Shown: positions 18,371-27,913, counted from the stretch's first letter. The stretch: DNA of 64,000 nucleotides from Bacteroidales bacterium (GCA_009777095.1 WRMN01000001.1:62001-126000); one strand, 5' to 3'. Made by a program: numbers and translations. Notes: generated by a model from the sequence alone, not told the origin.

Positions 18371-18409
18371 TAGAAGAAGGTTGTTGATATCCAATCTTCT
18401 TCTATTTTT
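18371..18409 (+). terminator. Rho-independent terminator after the TlpA lipoprotein gene
   Basis: Stem TAGAAGAAG (18371-18379) / CTTCTTCTA (18396-18404), extended by TTG/CAA inside, followed by TTTTTC. Confidence 0.8.
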
Positions 18410-18467
18410 CCTTGACTTTATAATCACGATGATTGGTTGAATCTGTAACGAATATTTAAGTTTATTC

Positions 18468-19574
18468 ATGGAACTTATTACAGACGTATTGAAAAACGCT
18501 TTCCTGATTACCGGTCTGGTAATGGTGATGATGTTGCTGATTGAGTATTTTAATATTCAGTCAAATGGTCGAATGTTTAGCCGCTTGGAGCGCTCACCGT
18601 TCGGACAGGTATTGCTTGGCGCCTTGCTGGGACTTATTCCCGGCTGTATCGGCGGCTTTGCATTAGTTTCCTTGTTTACCCACAGGATTGTCAGTTTCGG
18701 AGCACTCATTGCCATGATGATAGCGGCTACCGGCGACGAGGCCTTTATTTTGTTGGCGGTTATTCCTAAAACGGCCCTCTTATTAAACCTTGTTCTATTT
18801 CTATTAGCCATCGTTGTTGGTTTGTTAGTTGACCGTTTTGTGAAACGTTTCCCTACGCCCTTTACTCAACAGCATTTTGTCCTGCATGAGCATGAAGGCT
18901 GCGCCCACAGCGGCTCCGTCAAAATTAATTTCAGAAAAATAGCCCATAATCTTCGGCATATTTCTTTTGAACGTGCCTTGCTTTTATTCGGCTTGCTTTT
19001 ATTCGTGTTGAGTATGTTGTTCGGATTACTGGAACACGATCATGCAGCCCATGTCCACGGTGAAACTTGCGACCATGGCCATCACCATGAGGCGATGAAC
19101 TTCCTTTTTTCCGAACGGTGGATGAATGTGCTGTTCGGCCTTTTGAGTATTGTCGTGATGGCGTTGATTACCGTTGTCGATCAACATTTTTTGGAAGAAC
19201 ATCTTTGGGGGCATATTATTAAAAAACACTTTCTGAGAATCTTTTTGTGGACACTCGGCGCGCTCTTATTTATCCAGTTATTCTTGCAATATTTTGATGT
19301 TACCGAGTGGATTAGCGATAATCCCTTGCCCATATTGCTGGCGGCTGTGCTCATAGGGATAATTCCCGAATCGGGTCCGCACATTATTTTTATTACCCTT
19401 TTTGCTTCGGGACACATTCCTTTCAGCGTTTTGTTAGCAAGCTCCATTTCTCAGAACGGGCACACTACCTTGCCGCTGTTAGCCGAGAGTAAACGCGGTT
19501 TCCTGAGCGCAAAGCTGCTTTGCGCCGTTATAGCCTTGGTAGTCGGATTGATCGGCTTGGTGTTGGGCTACTAA
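18468..19574 (+). CDS. Putative multi-helix heavy-metal/manganese exporter (ArsP_2-like)
   Basis: A 368-residue polytopic protein of about ten helices in two halves. Each half holds a similar glycine-proline motif (LLGLIPGCIGGFALVSLF and IGIIPESGPHIIFITLF), pointing to internal duplication, as in the 10TM putative heavy-metal exporter family (PF11449 type). The central loop is histidine-rich (HDHAAHVHGE, CDHGHHHE), which suggests metal binding; a second cluster, HEHEGCAH, lies before it. Transported ion unproven. Confidence 0.8.
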   Translation: MELITDVLKNAFLITGLVMVMMLLIEYFNIQSNGRMFSRLERSPFGQVLLGALLGLIPGCIGGFALVSLFTHRIVSFGALIAMMIAATGDEAFILLAVIPKTALLLNLVLFLLAIVVGLLVDRFVKRFPTPFTQQHFVLHEHEGCAHSGSVKINFRKIAHNLRHISFERALLLFGLLLFVLSMLFGLLEHDHAAHVHGETCDHGHHHEAMNFLFSERWMNVLFGLLSIVVMALITVVDQHFLEEHLWGHIIKKHFLRIFLWTLGALLFIQLFLQYFDVTEWISDNPLPILLAAVLIGIIPESGPHIIFITLFASGHIPFSVLLASSISQNGHTTLPLLAESKRGFLSAKLLCAVIALVVGLIGLVLGY

Positions 19575-19580
19575 GGGGAA

Positions 19581-19622
19581 CATTGCGAGGAGCAGGTTGC
19601 TTCACCGCCGCTCGCAATGACG
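19581..19622. repeat. REP-like palindrome A
   Basis: CATTGCGAG (19581-19589) pairs with CTCGCAATG (19611-19619), followed by ACGA. Related elements are at 25260-25305 and 63094-63130. Confidence 0.65.
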
Positions 19623-19663
19623 ACTAAGCAAGTACGATTTGTCCGCAAATTATTCCTTATTCA

Positions 19664-19693
19664 TTGTTCATTATTAATTATTTGCTATATTTG
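19664..19693 (+). promoter_or_regulatory. HEPN/MNT operon promoter, TTG-N19-TATATTTG
   Basis: TTG (19664-19666) and TATATTTG (19686-19693), spaced 19. It directs the two-gene operon starting at 19727. Confidence 0.6.
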
Positions 19694-19726
19694 CAAGAAA
19701 GTTTTAGATGTTTTAAAAAAGAGGAT

Positions 19727-20212
19727 ATGGATAAAAACGTCCAAACAAGAACTTATACTATTGATACACAACAAGATATCAGATGGTTGCAACGTTTCTC
19801 TAATTTCCGGAAAGCGTTGACAAAACTTTACCAAGCCGCAAAAATCATTAAGGAAAAAATGGATTTTGAGGATGAGGTAGATGAACTTTTAGAAGAAGGA
19901 TTGATTCAACGTTTCGAATACACGCACGAATTAGCATGGAAAGTGATGAAAGACTATGCCGAGTATCAGGGTTATACCAATATTCGCGGTTCGCGCGATG
20001 CCATACGTCAAGCATTAGCAATAAACATTATTGACGATAAACAATGGATGGAAAGTATCGTAGATCGCAATTTAACATCTCATCACTACGACAACGATAC
20101 AGCTACTCGAATACATGAAAAAATTGTAGACATATACCTTCCTTTGCTTTGCCGATTTGAAAAAAAAATGATAAAAATATCGGGGACTGACCTTAACTTG
20201 TTTGATGAATGA
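19727..20212 (+). CDS. HEPN-domain protein (HI0074 family, nucleotidyltransferase partner)
   Basis: The 161-residue helical protein matches the HI0074-type nucleotidyltransferase substrate-binding family: WLQRFSNFRKALTKL, then FEYTHELAWKVMKDY and the sequence VDRNLTSHHYD, which contains the HEPN R-x4-H motif. With the MNT gene overlapping its stop (ATGA) it forms a HEPN/MNT module, a class that includes toxin-antitoxin pairs. The ATG at 19727 follows a GAGG ribosome site and agrees with the promoter; the upstream frame extension begins before the promoter. Confidence 0.9.
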   Translation: MDKNVQTRTYTIDTQQDIRWLQRFSNFRKALTKLYQAAKIIKEKMDFEDEVDELLEEGLIQRFEYTHELAWKVMKDYAEYQGYTNIRGSRDAIRQALAINIIDDKQWMESIVDRNLTSHHYDNDTATRIHEKIVDIYLPLLCRFEKKMIKISGTDLNLFDE

Positions 20213-20514
20213 TCTGTGGTTTAACAGATATGGACTTGGGCAAACTGCATGACCTCTTTTCTCAATATGTTGATATTGAAAAAGTGGTGTTGTATGGCTC
20301 GCGGGCAAAGGGGAAGTTCAAACCCTTTTCCGATGTTGACATTACGCTAATGGGGGATAGGCTTACGTACAGCCGACTTAATCAACTTTCGATGGATATT
20401 GACGATCTATTACTGCCTTATCAATTTGATGTGTCAATTTTTCACACATTGACCAATTCCGATTTGATTGAGCATATCCGACGAATAGGAATAACGATTT
20501 ATCAGAAAGAGTAA
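20209..20514 (+). CDS. MNT-type minimal nucleotidyltransferase
   Basis: A 101-residue Pol-beta-fold minimal nucleotidyltransferase. The motif VVLYGSRAKGKFKPFSDVDI gives GSRAKG and the D-x-D metal pair, and a third acidic residue follows in QFDVSIF. In characterised HEPN/MNT pairs the MNT protein nucleotidylates (AMPylates) the HEPN toxin and neutralises it; that this applies here is inference. The start codon overlaps the HEPN stop. Confidence 0.92.
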   Translation: MICGLTDMDLGKLHDLFSQYVDIEKVVLYGSRAKGKFKPFSDVDITLMGDRLTYSRLNQLSMDIDDLLLPYQFDVSIFHTLTNSDLIEHIRRIGITIYQKE

Positions 20515-20531
20515 GAATAGAAGAAATTCTT

Positions 20532-21017
20532 TTACCCTTTACCGTTCCGCTCATACACCACAAACGAAAAAGGATATGGAAATTTGTCCCCGTGGCTGTG
20601 GTCTTCGCGGCTGATTTCCCGCCATTGCTGCAAATCAATTTCAGGGAAGAACGTGTCGGCTTCGTAGTTTGCGTCAACATAAGTAATATACAGCTTTTGC
20701 GCTAAGGGTAGGGCGTTACGGTAAGTAATGCCGCCGCCTATGACAAATGCTTCTTCATCTGCTACATGCTGCAAGGCTGCTGCAAGATCAGGCACAACAA
20801 GCGTTCCCTCAATAGGGTCAGGCGTTTCGCTGATAACAATATTTCTACGATTAGGCAACGGCCGGCCTATGGATTGATAGGTCATCCAACCCATGATAAC
20901 CGTATGTCCTGAAGTAATGCGTTTGAAATATTTCAGGTCTTCGGAAATGTGCCACAAAAGTTGATTGTCTTTGCCTATGGCGTTGTTTTTAGCAATGGCT
21001 ACGATGATGGAAAGCAT
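20532..21017 (-). CDS. folA: Dihydrofolate reductase
   Basis: DHFR reduces dihydrofolate to tetrahydrofolate with NADPH. The 161-residue protein has MLSIIVAIAKNNAIG, the Trp-loop LLWHISEDLKYFK (W-x-x-x-E-D in place of the E. coli W-x-x-P-x-D), GHTVIMGWMTYQSIGRPLPNR and FVIGGG. It lies downstream of thyA on the same strand (111 bases apart), the usual thyA-folA pairing. Confidence 0.96.
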   Translation of the reverse strand: MLSIIVAIAKNNAIGKDNQLLWHISEDLKYFKRITSGHTVIMGWMTYQSIGRPLPNRRNIVISETPDPIEGTLVVPDLAAALQHVADEEAFVIGGGITYRNALPLAQKLYITYVDANYEADTFFPEIDLQQWREISREDHSHGDKFPYPFSFVVYERNGKG

Positions 21018-21128
21018 ACCTAATTATTTATTATTTATGATTTGATGACAATTGTTTTTATCTTATTTTCTCATCAATATTTTTTTTCAATAACAGTTCG
21101 TTTTAGCATATCTCATTTCAATTTTCAA

Positions 21129-21923
21129 TTATACTGCTATCTGCGCTTTAATAGCCGGATAGGGATCATAGTTTTGCAAGCTAAAATCTTCATACTGAAA
21201 ATCGAAGATAGACTGCACTGCTTTGTTGATATACATTATCGGCAACGGGCGCGGCCTGCGTTCCAACTGTGTGGCTACTTGCTCTAAGTGATTAAGGTAC
21301 AGATGCGCGTCGCCGAGGGTGTGTATAAACTCCCCCGCTTCTAAGCCGCATACCTGTGCAAGCATCATGGTGAGCAGGGCGTAGGAGGCAATGTTGAACG
21401 GTACGCCGAGGAACACATCGGCGCTTCGCTGGTAGAGTTGACAGGAAAGCCGATCATTGGCTACATAGAACTGAAAGAGCGCGTGGCAGGGCGGTAAAGC
21501 CATCTTGTCGAGTTCTCCCACATTCCACGCACATACAATGTGGCGGCGCGAATCGGGATTGGCGGCTATGGACTTCACCAACGCGCCGATTTGGTCAATA
21601 TAGCGACCATCGGCTGCAGGCCACGACCGCCATTGCCTGCCATATACAGGGCCAAGGTTGCCCTCCTTATCCGCCCACTCATTCCAAATAGTTACTCCGT
21701 GATCGTTCAGGTATTGGATATTGGTATTCCCTTGCAGGAACCACAGCAACTCGTAGATAATGGATTTCAGGTGCAACTTCTTGGTGGTAAGCAAAGGGAA
21801 ACCCTCCTGCAAATCGAAACGCATCTGGTAGCCGAACACGCTTTTGGTGCCGATGCCGGTACGGTCGGTCTTTTCTATGCCGTTTGCTTGTATGTGCCGC
21901 AGTAGGTCTAAGTATGCTTGCAT
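21129..21923 (-). CDS. thyA: Thymidylate synthase
   Basis: ThyA methylates dUMP to dTMP using methylene-tetrahydrofolate. The 264-residue length is exactly that of the short bacterial ThyA. Motifs seen are the phosphate-binding DRTGIGTKS, the active-site block [14 protein letters not shown] with the catalytic Cys, [15 protein letters not shown] and GDAHLYLNH. The ATG at 21923 is chosen because it follows an AGGAGG ribosome site and gives the family length. It is 13 bases after the S9 peptidase stop. Confidence 0.98.
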   Translation of the reverse strand: MQAYLDLLRHIQANGIEKTDRTGIGTKSVFGYQMRFDLQEGFPLLTTKKLHLKSIIYELLWFLQGNTNIQYLNDHGVTIWNEWADKEGNLGPVYGRQWRSWPAADGRYIDQIGALVKSIAANPDSRRHIVCAWNVGELDKMALPPCHALFQFYVANDRLSCQLYQRSADVFLGVPFNIASYALLTMMLAQVCGLEAGEFIHTLGDAHLYLNHLEQVATQLERRPRPLPIMYINKAVQSIFDFQYEDFSLQNYDPYPAIKAQIAV

Positions 21924-21936
21924 ATCGCCTTTCCTC

Positions 21937-24009
21937 CTACTGCATGCATTTATCCAACCACCGATAGAACATTCGGTGCCAGAAAATGTTGTTCTGCGGT
22001 TGTAATATCCAGTGATTTTCTTCGGGGAATACAATCAATTCGGCGGGAATGCCGTGCAGGCGCGCGGAATTGAAAGCTGCCAGCGCCTGTTCGTAGGGAA
22101 TGCGGAAATCAAGTTCCCCGTGGGTAATGAGGATAGGCGTATCCCACTTGCCGACGGTAGTATGCGGAGAGCCCGCGTAGGTGCGTTGCGCTATTTTGTT
22201 GTTCTTATCCCAGGGCGCGCCGCCATTGTCCCAGTTCGCAAACCAAATTTCTTCTGTACTCATATACAACTGCTCGGAATTGAAAATGCCGGCATGGGCA
22301 ATAAAAGCGCGGAAGCGTTTTTCGTGGTGGCCGGCTAACCAGAACACCGAATAACCGCCGTAGCTGGCGCCGGTGCAGGCAATGCGGTTAGCGTCAATAA
22401 AAGGCTCTTTCCGCATTTCATCTACTGCCGTGATGTAATCTTTCATGTTTTGTCCCGTATAATCGCCGCTGATTTGTTCTTTCCATTCTTTACCGAAGGC
22501 CGAAGTTCCGCGGCGGTTAGGCAGAATCACCACATAGCCTTGCGAGGCCATCAGACGGTAGTTCCAGCGATACGACCAGCTTTGGCTGATAGTTCCCTGC
22601 GGGCCGCCCATACACATCATTATAGCGGGGTATTTCTTTGTTTTGTCAAAATCGGGAGGATATACTATCCATGTTAACATTTTTTTATTGTCGGTGGTAG
22701 TAATCCAGCGCGCTTCTACCTCAATGGGTTTCAACTGGTCGAAAAGGTGTTTGTTTTCCGAAGTAATAAAATTAAATGCGCCGATTTCAGGGTCAATAAC
22801 CACCACCTCGTTAGGTTCTTTCATCGATTGACAAAGGCTCACCAATTTATCGCCCGCCTGTACGGGAGCGCCCATATCGTTCATACCCTGCGTGATTTGG
22901 CGAAACACTTTAGCATCAAGCAAATCAAGTTGATAGATATGGACTAAACCATCAATGCAAGCCCTAATATAAAAACCTTTGGAATCAGGTGTCCAGATAT
23001 AAGCGTCAACGTTAATAATATCCTCGTATTCGCGGGTAACGTGAATTTTTTCTTTTGTGGCCAAATTCATCACAAATAGGCGCACCTGATCCGACTCATA
23101 ACCGTCTCGCTCCATGCTTGTCCATGCAATCCATTCTCCATCAGGAGAGTATAGCGGGTGCATATCGTAGCCCATCATGCCTTCGGTAATATTTTCCACT
23201 TCGCGGGTAGTAAGGTTATAGAGGTAAATATCGGTATTGGTAGAAATGGCGTACTCCACGCCCGATTTCTTGCGGCAGGTGTAAGCTATGGTTTGGCTGT
23301 CGTTGCTCCATGCCAATTCCGAAATGTCGCCGAAGGGTTTCGAGGGACATTCATAAGTAGTACCTTCCAGCAGGTCAATGATATTGCTCAATTGCTTTCC
23401 GTCATAGTCGGCAACAAAGGGGTGCGGCACTGTTTTCACCCACTCGTCCCAGTGGCGGTAGTTCATGTCGTCGGCAATATGTGCATTGGCTTTAGGCAGG
23501 TCGGGGTAAATATCCGCTGGCCCTTGTCCGTACTTCACCTCGCTGATAAAGAGAATCTTTTTTCCATCGGGAGAATACATAAATTCGTTGATGCCTCCTG
23601 CATAATCGCTAATTTGTTGTGCGTCGGAGCCGTCGGGATTCATTTCCCAGATTTGGCCGCCCATGAGGTAGGCTATTTTACGGCCGTCTTTTACCCAACG
23701 TGCATTGTTTTCGCTTTTAGGCGTATGGGTAATTTGCTGATTATTAGTTCCATCGATGTTTACGGTGAATAACTCGCGGTTACTCTTGTTTTGTTCAATA
23801 TTCGGAAAACTAACGCCATACAGAACAACTTTGCCATCGGGCGATACCTGCGGGTCGCTTACCCGTCCGAAACTGTTGAGTATATTAGGAGTAAGCACTC
23901 CGTCGGTTATTTCCAAGACGTTACGTCCAATTGGTTTTTCTTCTTTGTTCTCGGCATAAGCGCTAAGGGTTGCAGCAGTTAGCATACAGACATAAATTAG
24001 TTTTTTCAT
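21937..24009 (-). CDS. Secreted S9-family prolyl oligopeptidase / dipeptidyl aminopeptidase
   Basis: The 690-residue protein has a signal peptide (cleavage after AYA). The first ~400 residues are a TolB/WD40-like beta-propeller with repeats such as [24 protein letters not shown] and [12 protein letters not shown]. The C-terminal alpha/beta-hydrolase has the nucleophile in GASYGGYS (about 548), the acid in HGELDFRIP (about 630) and the histidine in EENHWI (about 664). It trims peptides in the periplasm or outside the cell. It precedes thyA by 13 bases, and its own -7 box lies upstream. Confidence 0.95.
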   Translation of the reverse strand: MKKLIYVCMLTAATLSAYAENKEEKPIGRNVLEITDGVLTPNILNSFGRVSDPQVSPDGKVVLYGVSFPNIEQNKSNRELFTVNIDGTNNQQITHTPKSENNARWVKDGRKIAYLMGGQIWEMNPDGSDAQQISDYAGGINEFMYSPDGKKILFISEVKYGQGPADIYPDLPKANAHIADDMNYRHWDEWVKTVPHPFVADYDGKQLSNIIDLLEGTTYECPSKPFGDISELAWSNDSQTIAYTCRKKSGVEYAISTNTDIYLYNLTTREVENITEGMMGYDMHPLYSPDGEWIAWTSMERDGYESDQVRLFVMNLATKEKIHVTREYEDIINVDAYIWTPDSKGFYIRACIDGLVHIYQLDLLDAKVFRQITQGMNDMGAPVQAGDKLVSLCQSMKEPNEVVVIDPEIGAFNFITSENKHLFDQLKPIEVEARWITTTDNKKMLTWIVYPPDFDKTKKYPAIMMCMGGPQGTISQSWSYRWNYRLMASQGYVVILPNRRGTSAFGKEWKEQISGDYTGQNMKDYITAVDEMRKEPFIDANRIACTGASYGGYSVFWLAGHHEKRFRAFIAHAGIFNSEQLYMSTEEIWFANWDNGGAPWDKNNKIAQRTYAGSPHTTVGKWDTPILITHGELDFRIPYEQALAAFNSARLHGIPAELIVFPEENHWILQPQNNIFWHRMFYRWLDKCMQ

Positions 24010-24030
24010 AAAAAAGACAAGTTTAAACTA

Positions 24031-24038
24031 CAAATGTA
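24031..24038 (-). promoter_or_regulatory. S9 peptidase -7 box (TACATTTG), inside a palindrome
   Basis: TACATTTG on the minus strand lies within the perfect palindrome ACTAC-AAAT-GTAGT (24027-24040), a possible operator overlapping the promoter. Confidence 0.45.
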
Positions 24039-24115
24039 GTAAAAAAAGTTCAAAGTTTAAAAGACGACGAAACAATTAATTTTATAAACTTTTAACTTTT
24101 TAGAAAAAAAATACG

Positions 24116-24123
24116 TACATTTG
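24116..24123 (+). promoter_or_regulatory. -7 box (TACATTTG) of the ferredoxin-domain gene
   Basis: TACATTTG lies 22 bases before the ATG at 24146. Confidence 0.5.
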
Positions 24124-24145
24124 GACTTTAAAATAATTTTTCGAA

Positions 24146-25258
24146 ATGCAGTCAAAAGTTTATTTTACCGATTTACATACAACGCCGACTATGAGTTTGC
24201 CTGCTAAATTTGAACGTTTAATACGAGAGGCAGGGATAGCGCAACTTGATTGTAAGGACAAATTTACCGCTGTAAAAATCCATTTCGGCGAACCCGGCAA
24301 CATGGCCTACTTACGTCATAATTATGCAGCCCGCTTGGTTGCCGTCCTGCATGAATTAGGAGCGCGGGTCTTCCTGACCGATGCCAATACCCTCTATTCC
24401 GGCCAGCGGTCGAATGCTATCCAACACTTGAAGGCAGCCTTTGAGCATGGTTACAACATAATAAGCGTTCCTGCTCCTGTAATTATTGCTGACGGACTGA
24501 AAGGCACCGAATACCGCGAACTTTCGGTAAATTCGGCCATCTGCGCAACTGCTAAAGTAGGCTCAGTCATTGCCGATGCAGACGTGATTGTGTCGTTGAA
24601 TCATTTCAAAGGACACGAACAGACCGGTTTTGGCGGCGCTTTGAAGAATATAGGCATGGGCTCGGCCAGCCGTAGGGGGAAATTAGAGTTGCATTCCTCG
24701 TCGAAACCCCGTGTTGCCGAAAAATATTGCGTGGGTTGCGGACAGTGTGTGAAAGACTGCAACTACGCAGCCATAACCTTAAATGCGCAAAAACGGGCGG
24801 TAATTAATTTCGATGCCTGCGTGGGCTGTGGACAGTGTATTGCCGTATGCCGCTACGGCGCTGCGCAGCCTGTGTGGGACAATGCTTCGGAAATTATGAA
24901 TAAGATGATAGCCGAATACACGCTGGCGATAGTAAAGGATAAACCGCACTTCCATGTAAGCCTTATCGTTGATGTGTCGCCCGAGTGCGATTGCTGGGGA
25001 AGCAACGATGTGCCGTTGGTACCGAATATCGGCATGGCAGCTTCTTTCGACCCCGTGGCCTTGGATATGGCCTGCGCCGATTTGGTAAAAGCTGCTCCGG
25101 CCGCCGCAGGTTCAGTCATCAATAAAGATGGAAAAGATGATTTGACAGGCAAGGATAAATTTATGCACTTGCACCCTAACACCGACTGGCGCGTAGGCCT
25201 CGAACATGCCGAAAAAATCGGACTCGGCGCCACACAATATGAGTTGATAATAGTTTAA
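24146..25258 (+). CDS. DUF362 protein with 2x[4Fe-4S] ferredoxin domain
   Basis: The 370-residue protein has an N-terminal DUF362 domain (VKIHFGEPGNMAYLRHNYA; VSLNHFKGHEQTGFGGALKN) into which two ferredoxin cluster motifs are inserted at about 195-240: CVGCGQCVKDC and CVGCGQCIAVC, each C-x2-C-x2-C-x3-C. It ends in the DUF362 pattern with FDPVALDMACADL. It is probably an electron-transfer protein in the cytoplasm; the partner is unknown. A REP-like element follows. Confidence 0.9.
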   Translation: MQSKVYFTDLHTTPTMSLPAKFERLIREAGIAQLDCKDKFTAVKIHFGEPGNMAYLRHNYAARLVAVLHELGARVFLTDANTLYSGQRSNAIQHLKAAFEHGYNIISVPAPVIIADGLKGTEYRELSVNSAICATAKVGSVIADADVIVSLNHFKGHEQTGFGGALKNIGMGSASRRGKLELHSSSKPRVAEKYCVGCGQCVKDCNYAAITLNAQKRAVINFDACVGCGQCIAVCRYGAAQPVWDNASEIMNKMIAEYTLAIVKDKPHFHVSLIVDVSPECDCWGSNDVPLVPNIGMAASFDPVALDMACADLVKAAPAAAGSVINKDGKDDLTGKDKFMHLHPNTDWRVGLEHAEKIGLGATQYELIIV

Positions 25259-25259
25259 T

Positions 25260-25305
25260 CGTCATTGCGGGTTGCTTCGTTCCTCGCAATGACGACGAAG
25301 CAATC
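25260..25305. repeat. REP-like palindrome B
   Basis: CGTCATTGCG (25260-25269) pairs with CGCAATGACG (25285-25294), a perfect 10-bp stem, followed by ACGAAGCAATC as in copy C. Confidence 0.7.
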
Positions 25306-25335
25306 AAAGTTCAATATCTAAATCATCAATCATCA

Positions 25336-26259
25336 ATGGGAATAGTCGCAACAACAGGTTTTTTTGACGGCGTACATATAGGTCATCAGTCAGTGCTAAA
25401 CAAGGTGCTTAGCACGGCTGAGGCACAGGGGAAAGAAAATGCGGTAATCACTTTCTGGCCGCACCCCCGCACCATTCTCGGGCAAGATGCCGAGAAATTA
25501 CGCCTACTCAATTCTCTGGAGGAAAAGAAAAAAATACTTACACGTTTGGGTATTCAGCATATCCATATCATTCCTTTTACCAACGAATTGGCACAGCTTT
25601 GCACCTCTCGCTTTTTTGAACTTCACCTGAAACAGGAATTGAACGTCGATACCTTGATTGTAGGATACGACCACCGTTTGGGCATCAACGCTTCCGATAA
25701 TTATGCCACGATGAAAAGTATCGGCGGAGCTCTGGGAATTGCAGTAGAACAAGTAGAAAGCGTAGAGTATTCTTCTTTCTTTTCGTCGGGTATCTCCTCA
25801 TTTGCTCCGAAGAATAATGCGGTGAGTTCCACAAAAATCAGAGAAGCCCTGAAAGGCGGCGATGTGCAAACTGCCAACGAATGCTTGGGCTATCGCTACA
25901 GCTTGCAGGGAGTAGTGGTGGTAGGCAACAAATTAGGCAGAATGTTAGGATTCCCTACGGCCAATATGCAATTGTATGAGCCTCTGAAGCAACTTCCGGC
26001 CGACGGCGTTTATGCCGTAATCGTATCAATAGCCGAACAAAGCTATAAGGGATTGATGAATATAGGATTACGGCCTACCGTGCGGGGAACAACCCGAACG
26101 ATAGAAACGCATATCCTTGATTTCGACCAAGATATATATGGTCAACCTATTGAAGTACAATTATTAGCGCATATCCGCGAAGAACAGCGTTTCGACTCCT
26201 TAGATGCTCTAAAACAGCAAATTACAAAAGACAAAGAAGATAGTAGAAATTATTTTTAA
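25336..26259 (+). CDS. ribF: Bifunctional riboflavin kinase / FAD synthetase
   Basis: RibF makes FMN and FAD. The 307-residue protein has the N-terminal nucleotidyltransferase motif FFDGVHIGHQSVL and VGYDHRLG, and the C-terminal riboflavin kinase motif GNKLGRMLGFPTANM with the ADGVYAV and RPTVRGTTRTIETHILDF segments. The N-terminus is short: the HIGH-type motif starts at about residue 13, with no long leader. Separate from other riboflavin genes; no riboswitch is seen. Confidence 0.95.
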   Translation: MGIVATTGFFDGVHIGHQSVLNKVLSTAEAQGKENAVITFWPHPRTILGQDAEKLRLLNSLEEKKKILTRLGIQHIHIIPFTNELAQLCTSRFFELHLKQELNVDTLIVGYDHRLGINASDNYATMKSIGGALGIAVEQVESVEYSSFFSSGISSFAPKNNAVSSTKIREALKGGDVQTANECLGYRYSLQGVVVVGNKLGRMLGFPTANMQLYEPLKQLPADGVYAVIVSIAEQSYKGLMNIGLRPTVRGTTRTIETHILDFDQDIYGQPIEVQLLAHIREEQRFDSLDALKQQITKDKEDSRNYF

Positions 26260-26318
26260 CAAGAAAATTAAACCATTACCCCAAAATTGTATCTATATAT
26301 AGTAGCCAAAGTTAAAAA

Positions 26319-26858
26319 ATGACCGATAGAGAACTGGTTCAATTATTCCAAGAAGGTGATAATCCTAATTACGCTTTCAACCTCATTGTGCGCAAGTACC
26401 GTGAGCGGCTCTATTGGCATATTCGTAAATTAGTTATAGATCATGATGATACCGATGATGTGTTACAAAATACCTTAGTGAAGACATGGACAGCCTTGGC
26501 TGATTTTCGTGGTGATTCCCAGTTGTTTACATGGTTATATCGGATTGCTACCAATGAGGCCTTGACTTTTTTGAAAGCTAAGCGTACCAGATTTTTCCTT
26601 CCCTTGGTAGATGTGGAAAATCAACTTAAAAATAAATTAGAAGATGACCCTTATTTTGACGGCAACGAATTACAGCGGCAATTGCAAAAAGCCATTCTCA
26701 CCTTACCTGAGAAACAACGTGTAGTGTTCAATATGAGGTACTTCGATGATTTAAAATATGAAGAAATGTCCGAAATTCTGGGAACTTCGGTGGGCGCTTT
26801 GAAGGCCTCGTACCACCACGCAGTAAAAAAAGTTGAAGAATTAATGAATGTCGATTAA
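26319..26858 (+). CDS. ECF-type RNA polymerase sigma factor
   Basis: A 179-residue ECF sigma factor with region 2 (HDDTDDVLQNTLVKTWTAL and TWLYRIATNEALTFLKA) and region 4 (LPEKQRVVFNMRYFDDLKYE, then an HTH VGALKASYHHAVKKVEEL). It heads a three-gene cluster with a small membrane protein (38 bases on) and a secreted helical protein. It probably directs a small envelope-response regulon (inference). Confidence 0.93.
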   Translation: MTDRELVQLFQEGDNPNYAFNLIVRKYRERLYWHIRKLVIDHDDTDDVLQNTLVKTWTALADFRGDSQLFTWLYRIATNEALTFLKAKRTRFFLPLVDVENQLKNKLEDDPYFDGNELQRQLQKAILTLPEKQRVVFNMRYFDDLKYEEMSEILGTSVGALKASYHHAVKKVEELMNVD

Positions 26859-26895
26859 ACCAAATACAAAAAAAAGAGTCTAATAAATGTTAATT

Positions 26896-27318
26896 ATGGA
26901 AAAAAAGCAATTTAAATTAACGGAAGAGCATAAACAAAATGCCTTTAAAACACCGGAAGGGTATTTTGATGCCATGCAAGACCGTCTCACAGCGCGTATT
27001 GCTGTTGAAACGCAACCTCAACTGGGATGGTGGGCGACTTTACGTCCGCAGTTGGCTTTTGCCGCAGGTTTTGTGGCATTAGTCATAGCCGGTTATGGTG
27101 GAATGTATTTGCTCAATAGTATCAACAATTCTTCATCGGATATAGCGAATGACGATTTTTATGCTTATGTCATCGATATGTTGAATGTTGATGAAAATGC
27201 AGTATTGAGGGTCTTGTCTGAAGACGCACAAGAGCACCCCTCCATCGACGCCGATGCTATTATGAATTACCTTGCTGATGCCTCTATCAGCCTTTCCGAT
27301 TTTGCTTCTTTAGATTAA
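26896..27318 (+). CDS. Small single-helix membrane protein, probable anti-sigma or sigma-linked protein
   Basis: A 140-residue protein with a cytoplasmic N-terminus (KLTEEHKQNAFKTPEGYFDAMQ), one membrane helix (about 52-74) and an acidic C-terminal part. The gene order ECF sigma / single-pass protein suggests an anti-sigma factor; the zinc-binding HxxxCxxC motif of ZAS anti-sigmas is absent. The ATG at 26896 is chosen; an ATG three codons upstream is equally possible. Confidence 0.7.
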   Translation: MEKKQFKLTEEHKQNAFKTPEGYFDAMQDRLTARIAVETQPQLGWWATLRPQLAFAAGFVALVIAGYGGMYLLNSINNSSSDIANDDFYAYVIDMLNVDENAVLRVLSEDAQEHPSIDADAIMNYLADASISLSDFASLD

Positions 27319-27339
27319 TTAACGAATTTTTTGAATATT

Positions 27340-27894
27340 ATGTTACATATTAAACATACCTTAGTTTTTATAGTAGCGGCAAGTTTTGTTTTACCCTTAG
27401 CTGCTCAAAAACCCACAGCAACCTCCAAGCCTCGTGTAGATACTGTCAGTCAAACTTATCGTGATGCCCAAGGCAATGTTATTGGTTTCAGTTTTCTTGA
27501 ATGGCGTATGGACGGGAGTGTTGATGCGCGTAAAGATAATCTTAAAGCTCAGAGGGTTACGTTGTTCTCTAATTATATAGGTTTTACCTCTAAAGAGGCC
27601 GAGCGTTTTTGGCCGGTGTATAATGAATGGCAGGAAAAATTAGAAGCCCTGCAAAAAGAACGACGAAAAGTGTTGGAGCAATTAGCGAATTTTGAACGAA
27701 TGAATAACGAAAAAGAAGTGAAAGCCTTGCTTGATGCTTACGTAAACAGCCGTGTACAGGAGAGTGCGCTCTTTCAGGAATATTATAAGAAATTTTCTGC
27801 TATTCTTCCTCCTATAAAGGTGGTGCGCTTATACATAGCGGAAGAAGAATTCAAACAAAGACTTTTGCAAATCCTCCGTAGCAGAGGGTTCTAA
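27340..27894 (+). CDS. Secreted helical protein, Spy/CpxP-like
   Basis: A 184-residue protein with a signal peptide ending near LPLAAQ. The C-terminal half is helical and charged (FTSKEAERFWPVYNEWQEKLEAL then KERRKVLEQLANFE), the pattern of small periplasmic Spy/CpxP-like chaperone or sensor proteins. As the third gene after an ECF sigma factor it could be the signal-sensing or effector part; this is inference. The ATG at 27340 is used rather than a TTG three codons earlier. Confidence 0.7.
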   Translation: MLHIKHTLVFIVAASFVLPLAAQKPTATSKPRVDTVSQTYRDAQGNVIGFSFLEWRMDGSVDARKDNLKAQRVTLFSNYIGFTSKEAERFWPVYNEWQEKLEALQKERRKVLEQLANFERMNNEKEVKALLDAYVNSRVQESALFQEYYKKFSAILPPIKVVRLYIAEEEFKQRLLQILRSRGF

Positions 27895-27913
27895 CCCTGT
27901 TATTGAATGATGA

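Noticed and set aside
25306-25335. An FMN riboswitch before ribF
   Set aside because: The gap is a REP-like element plus a few bases; no RFN-element pattern is visible.
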